From Pseudomonas frederiksbergensis (GTDB taxonomy: Bacteria; Pseudomonadota; Gammaproteobacteria; Pseudomonadales; Pseudomonadaceae): 64,000 nucleotides of DNA. Shown in pieces: positions 57,417 to 64,000 of this stretch. The notes under the pieces were generated by a model. That model saw only the letters and a program-made list of their open reading frames with translations, was not told the DNA's origin and made no database searches. The stretch is from contig NZ_JQGJ02000005.1 of the NCBI RefSeq assembly GCF_000802155.2, positions 124,001-188,000 on the forward strand, read 5' to 3'. The translations under genes were made by a program, and so were the position numbers. Within the stretch, counting starts at the first letter, position 1, and every line of letters begins with the position of its first letter.

Positions 57417-58814
57417 TCAAAATGCGTAGTCCAGATACACCCGCGCTTCCGATCCGCTGATGACGTTATCCGGTTGAGCGGAGACCAGTGCGACGAAGTC
57501 CTGGTCAATTCGGTAATCGATGTAGATCAGGCCGACGGAAAGTCCGGCATATTCTTTTTCGTCAAAACGGTAATAAAGACGGTATTCATTTTGCCGCTCC
57601 GTCACGTCGGTGCGCCGGCCGCTGAATGGATCAGTCGCGTCAAATTCGCCTTGCTTATAAATAGTCATGACTTTGAAACCATCCAGCGAAGCGCCCAATA
57701 AAGAGTGTCCGCTCAAGTCATATTCGGCGCCTATTTGCCAGGTTCGCTCACCGTCGTTATTGAAATCATTGCCGGAGCGTGTCCAGGCATCCATCCTGCC
57801 ATCGACATTGTCGCCATGATCAAAATAGGCATAGCCCAGTTGCCCATTACTCAACTTGGCATGAGTCTCGGAAAAAGAAAGGCCCAGGCGAACTTTATCG
57901 AGCAGTAAACCCAGGTTGATATTCAACCAGGTCGCGTCGTCATCATAAGCCGCCTCACCTGCTTCCCAATCACGTTCCCAGATTCGCCCGGCTTTTTGAA
58001 ACTCATAATATTGAGTGTCCAATACCACACCGGCTTTATCGCCGAGTGGCGCTTTGAGTGTCAGCCCATAGCGGGTGTTCTCATTGAAGTCCCGCGCCAC
58101 CCCATGGGCGTAACCCAGCTCGACGGCCTTCAAATCGTAATTGATGCCGTAGGTATACAGATCCTTGATTTCGTCGCCCGTCTGGCTCAGCAAATGTTCG
58201 AATTCTTCCCTGTCCCGAGGCGAGGTGCGGTTGATATAGGCGGTTTCAAAGCCCAACGTGCCGGGGAGCGGACCGATCCCCATCTCGGTGAAGTTCAAGT
58301 GGGCGCGGCCTCCCTGGTAGGAACCGGGAACGATCCGGGTGTCGAGCGTGACCAGCGTCCCCGCATCGAAGCGGCCCCGGCCTACTTGAGAGTCGGCATT
58401 CCAGCCGGCGCCTTCATGACGCAGCTTGAAATAACTCTGTCCGACCTTGGCGAAACCACCATTGGAGCCATCGGTGTCATCAAAAAGGTCCCGGCCATTG
58501 TCTTTTGAATCGATCATCGCCACGCCGTATAGCGAAGCATCGAACCCGACAACGCCGGCCCAATAACTGGAGTTGTAATCCAGGATCGCACCGACGCCTG
58601 TGCCACCCAGTTCGGCACCGTCCGGAAAACCGCCAAAACGGTCTTCGATCAGTTCATTGGATATACGCGTATTGATATAGACCGAACGAAGATAAGCATT
58701 CAACTTTCCTTCATGCTGGAACCTGTCTGGATTACTGATGCTTGCTGAAAGACAAACATCAGACACACACAATGTCGACAGCAACGTCATAGCGACGGCG
58801 TTAATCGATTTCAT
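57417..58814 (-). CDS. OprD-family outer-membrane porin
   Basis: The product has 465 aa from the ATG at 58814, chosen because GAGG lies 6 nt upstream; the ATG at 58826 is less well placed. The signal peptide is MKSINAVAMTLLSTLCVSDV...LSA. Alternating beta-strand sequence and the C-terminal RVYLDYAF with terminal Phe identify an 18-stranded OprD-like channel. These channels take up specific small carboxylates and amino acids. It is the second gene after the CitMHS transporter, giving a matched outer- and inner-membrane pair for one acidic substrate. Confidence 0.9.
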   Translation of the reverse strand: MKSINAVAMTLLSTLCVSDVCLSASISNPDRFQHEGKLNAYLRSVYINTRISNELIEDRFGGFPDGAELGGTGVGAILDYNSSYWAGVVGFDASLYGVAMIDSKDNGRDLFDDTDGSNGGFAKVGQSYFKLRHEGAGWNADSQVGRGRFDAGTLVTLDTRIVPGSYQGGRAHLNFTEMGIGPLPGTLGFETAYINRTSPRDREEFEHLLSQTGDEIKDLYTYGINYDLKAVELGYAHGVARDFNENTRYGLTLKAPLGDKAGVVLDTQYYEFQKAGRIWERDWEAGEAAYDDDATWLNINLGLLLDKVRLGLSFSETHAKLSNGQLGYAYFDHGDNVDGRMDAWTRSGNDFNNDGERTWQIGAEYDLSGHSLLGASLDGFKVMTIYKQGEFDATDPFSGRRTDVTERQNEYRLYYRFDEKEYAGLSVGLIYIDYRIDQDFVALVSAQPDNVISGSEARVYLDYAF

Positions 58815-58897
58815 CGACCACCTCATCTATTATTTTATTTTGACGTGAGCAGACGCGAACTGGCGTCCTTGAAACTTCGGCGCAGTGAACTAGTTGA

Positions 58898-60187
58898 TCA
58901 GATAATTGCCCGCGTCATAGCGGCCGTTATAATCAGGACAAGGCTGCTGCCTATGGCCCAGAGCAGGCAATAGCGTTGCATATCGCCCATGTCACGCTTG
59001 ATGATTCCACTGATGAGATAAACCGCCGCAACCAATGGGCTTAATGCATGGACCGGTTGCCCCAGCACCGACGCACGAGCGATGTGCATCGGGTCAACGC
59101 CGTATTCGGCAGCCGCCGCCCCCAGCACCGGCAAGATACCGAAGAAGAACGCGTCATTGGACAGCAGGAAATTAAGCGGCAAGGCCACCAGTGCAGTAAT
59201 GATGCTGAAGTATTGGCCTCCGCCGTCGGGAATCAACTGGACGATTCTCCCTGACATGGCATCGACCATCCCGGTGCCGGACAAGATCCCGGTAAACGCT
59301 CCTGAGGCGAATATAAGCGCGATCACCATCAGCACACTCTCCGAGTGCGCCGCGACTCTCGCCTTCTGCTCCGCCAGCCGCGGATAGTTGATCAGCAGCG
59401 CCAGGGAAAACCCCACCATCATCAGCATCGGCAAGGGCGCCAGTCCTGTGGCCATGGCGTACATGAGCCCGGCGGTCAACGCCAAGTTGACCCAGAACAG
59501 CTTCGGCCGATGGGTTTCGCAATGCACGGTCGGTAAAGCGACCTCCTCCGGTGCGGCGTCCCGGGTGCCGGGCGTCCATCCCAAGCGGCGCCGCTCCTTG
59601 CGGCCTATCCAGAACGCCACGGCAAACGCATAGACAAGGCCCACGAACATCGCCGGCACCAGGCCCAGGAACATTTGCGCCACATCAAGGTGCAGGGCAC
59701 TGGCGGCCCGGGCGATCGGCCCTCCCCAAGGAATCAGGTTGACCACGGTGTTCGTCAGCAAAAGCATCAATGCCAGAATCAGCGGGTTCATTCCCAGGCG
59801 CAGGTAAAGCGGCAGGAATGCGGTCGTGACGATCAGGACAGTCGTTGCACCATCGCCGTCGAACGAGATGACAGTGGCCAGCAGTGCCGTGCCCAACACG
59901 ACTTTGAGGGGATCATTGCCTACATGGCGCAGGATTTTCCTGACGGCGGGCTCGAAAAGCCCGGCGTCGAACATGATCGCGAAATACAGGATTGCAAACA
60001 TCAACATCAACGCGGTGGGCGCAACTTGCTTGACGCCGTTCATCACCATCGCGCCCAGTTCCGGTCCCGCCCCACTGGCCAGCCCGAAGGCAACCGGAAT
60101 GAGGATGAGTGCCGTCACAGCAGAAAGTCGTTTGCTTATGATCAAGGCCATAAACGTGACGACCATTGCGAAACCTAACCAAGCCAT
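58898..60187 (-). CDS. CitMHS-family tricarboxylate transporter
   Basis: The product has 429 aa from the ATG at 60187, with AAAGGTGA upstream. An in-frame ATG at 60244 would add 19 hydrophilic residues, which seems less likely because the family normally starts at the first membrane segment. It has 11-13 membrane segments, with LLLTNTVVNLIPWGGPIARAA and LPLNFLLSNDAFFFGILPVL as family marks. Known members import citrate with a divalent metal and proton. It heads the operon leading to the porin, dehydrogenase and two hydrolases. Its Shine-Dalgarno region is complementary to a segment of its own leader. Confidence 0.92.
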   Translation of the reverse strand: MAWLGFAMVVTFMALIISKRLSAVTALILIPVAFGLASGAGPELGAMVMNGVKQVAPTALMLMFAILYFAIMFDAGLFEPAVRKILRHVGNDPLKVVLGTALLATVISFDGDGATTVLIVTTAFLPLYLRLGMNPLILALMLLLTNTVVNLIPWGGPIARAASALHLDVAQMFLGLVPAMFVGLVYAFAVAFWIGRKERRRLGWTPGTRDAAPEEVALPTVHCETHRPKLFWVNLALTAGLMYAMATGLAPLPMLMMVGFSLALLINYPRLAEQKARVAAHSESVLMVIALIFASGAFTGILSGTGMVDAMSGRIVQLIPDGGGQYFSIITALVALPLNFLLSNDAFFFGILPVLGAAAAEYGVDPMHIARASVLGQPVHALSPLVAAVYLISGIIKRDMGDMQRYCLLWAIGSSLVLIITAAMTRAII

Positions 60188-60282
60188 GCGTTTCACCTTT
60201 TCGTTTTTATTGTTATCGATGCCATCGAGAATCAATGTGAACATCTCTTGCGCAGCCGAAATCTACATAGGGGGTGAAACGC
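60188..60282 (-). promoter_or_regulatory. Leader of the CitMHS gene with anti-Shine-Dalgarno arm
   Basis: GCGTTTCACC (as mRNA, at 60282-60273) is a perfect 10-nt complement of GGTGAAACGC (60197-60188), which contains the Shine-Dalgarno and touches the start codon. If both are in the transcript the ribosome site could be hidden. The same pair could instead be two inverted half-sites for a DNA-binding protein. Confidence 0.5.
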
Positions 60283-60446
60283 TGTAAATCTTGATTTTTT
60301 TCGTCAACATCCCTGCTAAATCGGGCTCATCAGCCGTTTGTCTTTACTCAAGGGCAGACTGAAATCCAGCCACCGATACACGTTGACGACATGACGGTGA
60401 ATCTAATAAACATGTACGCCTTTCAATCAACCCAAGTGGGCCCGTC

Positions 60447-61652
60447 ATGTCAGAACAAGAAGGCCTTTACCTGTCGGCAGACGAGGCGGCCGCCCTGCTT
60501 CGGATCAGCCTGCCAACGCTGTACGCCTACGTCAGCCGAAAGAATATTCGTTCCATCAAAATCGCCGGGACGCCCAAGCGTCGCTATTGGGCCGAGGATA
60601 TCCAGCGACTGGTAAAGATCCCGGCGGCAGAAAAACCCGTGGCGAAGCGCTCGCCGCCGTCGGACAGTGCAATTACGCTGATCACCGATGATGGGCTGTT
60701 TTATCGCGGCCATGACGTCGTCGAGCTCGCGGATCGTGCAACCGTCGAAGAGGTGGCCGAATTGATCTGGCAGGTACCCTCGGCGTTCGGCGAGTCGCTG
60801 CCTCGTGCCCCGAAGGACGCCGCCAAGCTGTTGAAGATCTATGAACACATGTCCGCCCAGGAAAAAGCCATCGCGCTTTTTCCCTTGGTTCAGCGAGAGA
60901 ACCCCAAGGCGTTCGACCTTTCCCCCGACAGTTACGCACGTACGGGCGCAGACGTCGTGAGATGGTTTGCCGCGTTGGTCGTAGGGGCGACCGAACCGAG
61001 CACACAACCCTTGCACGAGTTCATCACCCAGTCATGCGGGGCCCCGCCGGCCCATGCCGATCTGATTCGCCGCCTGCTGATCCTCAGTATCGACCATGAG
61101 CTGGACCACACCACCCACAGCGTGCGCGTCGCCGCCACGACCGGCGCCACTGCGTACTATGCGGTCATCGCCGCGCTCGCCGCCGCACGGGGCCACAAGG
61201 TCGCCTATGGCAGGAATGAAGCCGCCAGCCGGATGATCGAAGAGATTTGTACCGCCGCAGACCCTACGCGGCCGATCTTGCAGCGCTACAACCAGGACGG
61301 ACACATCGTCGGATTCGGCCCCAATGTCCATTCGATCAACGACCCACGGGCCAGCAATCTCTTGGCGGCGCTGACCGCTGCCTTCGATGGCGACAGCGAG
61401 TTCATCAAGCTGCAAAAGGCCTTCTCAGTGGCTTCGGAACTCGTTGCGTACCCACCGGAATTCATTCTGATGGTGAGCTTCATCGGCAGGAAGCTGGGAT
61501 TGCACGGGCAGGAAATTTCATTGGGAGGTGTAGGACGCTCTATCGGCTGGATCGCCCACGCCAGCGAGCAGTACAACCAACACCACGAGGGCCGGCCTCG
61601 CGCTCGTTACACCGGGACGTTGCCAACGGCGAGCCATACCGGCCGCCGCTGA
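60447..61652 (+). CDS. HTH-fused citrate-synthase-like protein, probably a regulator
   Basis: The product has 401 aa. Residues 5-55 form a MerR/excisionase-type helix-turn-helix (LSADEAAALLRISLPTLYAYV). Residues 75-401 have the citrate synthase fold with AHADLIRRLLILSIDHELDH and a C-terminal RPRARYTG. Only one catalytic residue, His217 in DHE, is kept. The HGGANE His is Ala253 (AYGRNE), GHRVYK is GPNVHS (291-296), and the catalytic Asp of the NVDFYSG region is absent. It probably binds a tricarboxylate or acyl-CoA and DNA instead of making citrate. It is divergent from the CitMHS operon and convergent with the MmgE/PrpD gene, the likely targets. Function is inference; the domain fusion is seen. 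Confidence 0.87.
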   Translation: MSEQEGLYLSADEAAALLRISLPTLYAYVSRKNIRSIKIAGTPKRRYWAEDIQRLVKIPAAEKPVAKRSPPSDSAITLITDDGLFYRGHDVVELADRATVEEVAELIWQVPSAFGESLPRAPKDAAKLLKIYEHMSAQEKAIALFPLVQRENPKAFDLSPDSYARTGADVVRWFAALVVGATEPSTQPLHEFITQSCGAPPAHADLIRRLLILSIDHELDHTTHSVRVAATTGATAYYAVIAALAAARGHKVAYGRNEAASRMIEEICTAADPTRPILQRYNQDGHIVGFGPNVHSINDPRASNLLAALTAAFDGDSEFIKLQKAFSVASELVAYPPEFILMVSFIGRKLGLHGQEISLGGVGRSIGWIAHASEQYNQHHEGRPRARYTGTLPTASHTGRR

Positions 61653-61662
61653 CTCCGCCCGG

Positions 61663-61693
61663 CGCTCCTTTGGCGCAATGCCATAGGAGCGCA
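61663..61693. terminator. Bidirectional hairpin between convergent genes
   Basis: GCGCTCCT (61663-61670) pairs with AGGAGCGC (61686-61693), and after a single T-T mismatch the inner TGGC/GCCA extends the stem, leaving GCAAT or a little more as the loop. It fills the 48-bp gap between the converging HTH-citrate-synthase and MmgE/PrpD genes. Confidence 0.6.
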
Positions 61694-61700
61694 GGTATTG

Positions 61701-63074
61701 TCAGGAAACAGCCATCGCGGTAAACAACGACTCGAACCCGGCTTGATGTTCGAGCCCCGCGACGAACCCAATCACTGCCGCCTGTGCCGCTGCATCGATG
61801 TGCGGCATCGCCATGCGCCTGAACTTGCGTTCGAAGTCGCTATCGGTCATGGGCGTTTCCACCGAACCGGGCCCAGTGATCATCTCACTCACCACTTGCT
61901 CGCCGGAGACCAGCGTCACCCGGACACGGTTGGCAAGGTGCCGTGGGAACAGCGCCGTCAGCGACGGATCCTCGACGACACTGGTTTTCTCCATCAAGGC
62001 AATCGCCGCGGGGTCGGCGACCTTCTCAGCGGCGTATGAGCCAACCGTGATGTCACCGTCCAGCAATGCCCGCGCGACGTTGTACGGCAGGCTATGGTCA
62101 GCCGTTTCGCGAGTTTTCGGCAGCCATTTCTCAGGGGTATCGGCGAGGACCCGACGGTTGAACTCGGACGTTTCGATTGAAATGGCGGCAATGTCCTTCA
62201 CCCCGTCAATCCGCTTGCGGATATCAAGCGCAGCCCAGACGGCCGTGTGCAGCTCGCCATTGGTGGGAAACGTCTTGGTCAGTGAGCGCCGTATCGCGAA
62301 GTCGCCGTTGTCGGGCGTACCGAAGCGACCGATATCCAGGTCGAATGGCCCGCTGACCTGCTTGAAGAAGCCCATCTCGCCTTCGAAGATCGGCGACGGC
62401 CCGGTCATGCCATGACGCGCCACCTGAGCGGCGAAAATCGCATTGCGAGCGGCGTTGGCCGCGGAACAGCCCTTCCAGTCGGACAACGATCCACTGCGCA
62501 CTTGCCGCATAGCCATGTGCCCGCTCAAGGCAATGTTGATCGCTTGCTCGGTCTGCGCCACGTCCAGCTTCATCAGGTTGGACGCCGCTGCGGCCATCGC
62601 GACGTTGATGTAATTGACGTGGTCCCAACCACGCTTGTTCAGGCTTGCTGCGTCCTGCAAGCGCATCTGGATCTCATAAGCCAGGACGATCGCCGAGACC
62701 AGCTCGGCCCCGGTGGCGTTCTCGGCTTGCGCCACTGCCAGGCAGGCCGGGATGTTGTCACTCGGATGACCTGGCTCCAAGGCCATGTAGCCATCGTTGT
62801 AGTCCAGGAAACGAACCATCAGCCCGTTGGCGAAGGCTGCGATTTGCGCCGTCGTCTTGAGGTTCGTGCCGAATACACTGGATGATTGCGCCTTGTTCGC
62901 GGCGGCGTAACACAGGGCTGCCTTGACCGGGCCCGCCCCGTAGGCGCCCAGTACGCAGGCCAGGCTGTCGATGAAACGCTGGCGAACCAGCTTGATGATG
63001 TCTTCGGGCAAACGTTGGTTGCGCAATTCATGGGCATATTGCGCAAGGCGCCTCGCAACGGTCGAGTCCGTCAT
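61701..63074 (-). CDS. MmgE/PrpD-family protein (2-methylcitrate dehydratase-like)
   Basis: The product has 457 aa from the ATG at 63074, with GAGG upstream. It has the family core with GHPSDNIPACLAVAQAENATG, a conserved LDYNDGY region and WKGCSAANAARNAIFAA. Characterised members dehydrate 2-methylcitrate, decarboxylate cis-aconitate or act on related tricarboxylates; the assignment here is only to family. It is 76 bp downstream of the DUF4387 gene, in the same direction as the AtuA-family gene. That company, with a citrate-type transporter opposite, suggests breakdown of a substituted citrate or aconitate. Confidence 0.9.
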   Translation of the reverse strand: MTDSTVARRLAQYAHELRNQRLPEDIIKLVRQRFIDSLACVLGAYGAGPVKAALCYAAANKAQSSSVFGTNLKTTAQIAAFANGLMVRFLDYNDGYMALEPGHPSDNIPACLAVAQAENATGAELVSAIVLAYEIQMRLQDAASLNKRGWDHVNYINVAMAAAASNLMKLDVAQTEQAINIALSGHMAMRQVRSGSLSDWKGCSAANAARNAIFAAQVARHGMTGPSPIFEGEMGFFKQVSGPFDLDIGRFGTPDNGDFAIRRSLTKTFPTNGELHTAVWAALDIRKRIDGVKDIAAISIETSEFNRRVLADTPEKWLPKTRETADHSLPYNVARALLDGDITVGSYAAEKVADPAAIALMEKTSVVEDPSLTALFPRHLANRVRVTLVSGEQVVSEMITGPGSVETPMTDSDFERKFRRMAMPHIDAAAQAAVIGFVAGLEHQAGFESLFTAMAVS

Positions 63075-63150
63075 GGTTACCTCGGATTGAACAGATAGGT
63101 CGGCCCTCGTCCGTGAGGCGCACAATCAAGATGCACGCTGGCGCGCGGCC

Positions 63151-63459
63151 TCAGTCGACGATCACGTCAAGCAAACGAACGTATTGCTGGCCGGCGTGCA
63201 TGTCGCGCTCGACCATTCCGCCCTGGGGCGTCGTACGGGGATAGGAGATCTTGACCATTTCCAGATCCGGCACCGCAATGCGCTTGACCCGTTCCGGATC
63301 GGTGCCGTAGAGCGCTGCAAATTGCGCTGGGGAAAGTGCTGCGCAATCGCAATAACGCTCGAAATTCTCGCGCCCGTTGAAAAAGATATCGAACGTAATC
63401 CAGAACGGCCCCGCTTGCTTGGATCGAACGTGCCGGCAAACATCACGCAACTGGGTCAT
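63151..63459 (-). CDS. DUF4387-family small protein
   Basis: The product has 102 aa. VRSKQAGPFWITFDIFF at the N-terminus and a C-terminal AGQQYVRLLDV agree with DUF4387 as I know the family, a partner (sometimes a fusion) of AtuA-like proteins. The start codon overlaps the stop of the AtuA-family gene (ATGA), so they are coupled, as expected for subunits of one enzyme. The reaction is not known to me. Confidence 0.85.
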   Translation of the reverse strand: MTQLRDVCRHVRSKQAGPFWITFDIFFNGRENFERYCDCAALSPAQFAALYGTDPERVKRIAVPDLEMVKISYPRTTPQGGMVERDMHAGQQYVRLLDVIVD

Positions 63460-64000
63460 TGTGCAAACTCCTTTACAGCCATTGTTTTGTCCGACAGATC
63501 AATCCACTTCAAACGGACCAACTCGAAGGGATCGTCAAGTTGCACGACATGATTCAACTTGAACTCGAATATCTGTCCGCGCGGTATATCCGCCGGTGTA
63601 AAGGCGAAACCATAGGAAGGCAACTCTTTGCCCATGACGCTGGGGTAATGGAAAAAGTATGGGTTACATGCCTGGGCAATGGTATTGGCCATTTCCTGAG
63701 TGGCGGCAGTTGCGACAAACAACATGCCTATTTCCGGTGGCGGTAATGTTCCGGCGGCGGGTTTGACACCGGTCACGCCATTCCAACCATACATGCGCAG
63801 GGAAATATGAAACTCGCCCAATTCTTCGGATGGAATGGACTGGCGCGTTCTCTTATAAAGCGCATCCAGCAAACGATCATGGAAACCATCGACATCCTTG
63901 AGCACGTCGGGGTCCTGAATGCCCACCAACATGATCGTTTGATAGAGACCGGCTGCGGCGCCTTCCAACTTCATGGTGTACGGCATCGGCTCCCACTGCG
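63456..64000 (-). CDS. AtuA-family protein (DUF1446), C-terminal part, continues past window end
   Basis: The frame is open to the window edge, so the in-frame Met at 63986 is not the real start. The visible 180 residues begin WEPMPYTMKLEGAAAG, followed by FHISLRMYGWNGVTG and an alpha/beta C-terminal domain with EIGMLFVATAATQEMA, which match the C-terminal half of AtuA-like proteins. AtuA itself belongs to the acyclic terpene degradation cluster but its reaction is unproven. It overlaps DUF4387 and precedes MmgE/PrpD, forming a three-gene unit. No other atu genes are visible, so terpene degradation is not supported here. Confidence 0.83.
   Translation of the reverse strand, partial: QWEPMPYTMKLEGAAAGLYQTIMLVGIQDPDVLKDVDGFHDRLLDALYKRTRQSIPSEELGEFHISLRMYGWNGVTGVKPAAGTLPPPEIGMLFVATAATQEMANTIAQACNPYFFHYPSVMGKELPSYGFAFTPADIPRGQIFEFKLNHVVQLDDPFELVRLKWIDLSDKTMAVKEFAQ

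Noticed and set aside
54128-64000. Acyclic terpene (citronellol/geraniol) degradation cluster
   Set aside because: Only an AtuA-like C-terminus is visible; geranyl-CoA carboxylase, dehydrogenases and the other atu genes are absent from the window.

Overview
The window looks like a chromosomal segment of a fluorescent Pseudomonas. The evidence is high GC, Pseudomonas-type REP palindromes (GTGGCGAGGGG...CCCCTCGCCAC), an NRPS siderophore locus with FecBCDE-type uptake genes, several RND pumps, an OprD-family porin and many LysR/TetR/AraC regulators. The P. corrugata / P. brassicacearum neighbourhood is a guess from the siderophore type, not a demonstrated placement. No rRNA, tRNA, CRISPR array, insertion sequence or phage gene was seen.

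Region 1 (1-13.85 kb) is an iron-siderophore island. On the minus strand are a FecE/C/D ABC transporter and its binding protein, then a Fur-box promoter, a SyrP-like TauD-family hydroxylase, and two NRPS genes, the second cut by the window edge. The first NRPS reads TubC docking-C-A-PCP-PCP-E. By my manual alignment its A domain carries an aspartate-type specificity code, which fits the adjacent hydroxylase and suggests D-beta-hydroxyaspartate in a corrugatin-like lipopeptide siderophore. A TonB-dependent receptor is transcribed divergently.

Region 2 (13.9-23.1 kb) is a drug-efflux block: a Bcr-type MFS pump, then an RND system (lipoprotein adaptor, RND pump) translationally coupled to a FabF-like ketosynthase, a divergent OprM-type outer-membrane factor, and a TetR regulator. 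Three copies of the same 24-bp operator architecture (two exact GTGAC-N14-GTCAC, one ATGAC-N14-GTCAC) lie in front of the adaptor, the outer-membrane factor and the TetR gene, with a fourth near-match at the end of the outer-membrane-factor gene.

Region 3 (23.1-37 kb) is mixed: a threonine-dehydratase-like enzyme with an AraC regulator, a REC-CheC protein with a PAS-GGDEF diguanylate cyclase, a LacI-family remnant, a VOC protein with a LysR regulator, a second RND adaptor/pump pair without an outer-membrane factor, an HxlR regulator divergent from an isochorismatase-like hydrolase and an MFS pump, and an unknown membrane protein.

Region 4 (37.1-44.6 kb) is an aldonate (probably pentonate) catabolic locus. 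An MFS-SDR-FAH hydrolase operon, a LysR regulator, and an operon of an FAH-type dehydratase plus an IlvD/Edd sugar-acid dehydratase share the operator ATAAC-N5-GTTAT. The gene set suggests two alternative fates for 2-keto-3-deoxy-pentonate.

Region 5 (44.4-53.9 kb) holds a REP pair, an OPT peptide transporter, a binding protein / membrane diguanylate cyclase / binding protein trio, a cupin, two coupled lipoproteins and a GH13 trehalose-synthase-like enzyme.

Region 6 (54.1-64 kb) is a poorly characterised carboxylate locus. A CitMHS transporter, OprD-like porin, 2-hydroxyacid dehydrogenase and two alpha/beta hydrolases form one operon. Opposite lies an HTH protein fused to a citrate-synthase fold that has lost most catalytic residues. 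A third unit is AtuA-family (partial), DUF4387 and MmgE/PrpD. The CitMHS leader contains a perfect 10-nt complement of its own Shine-Dalgarno region.
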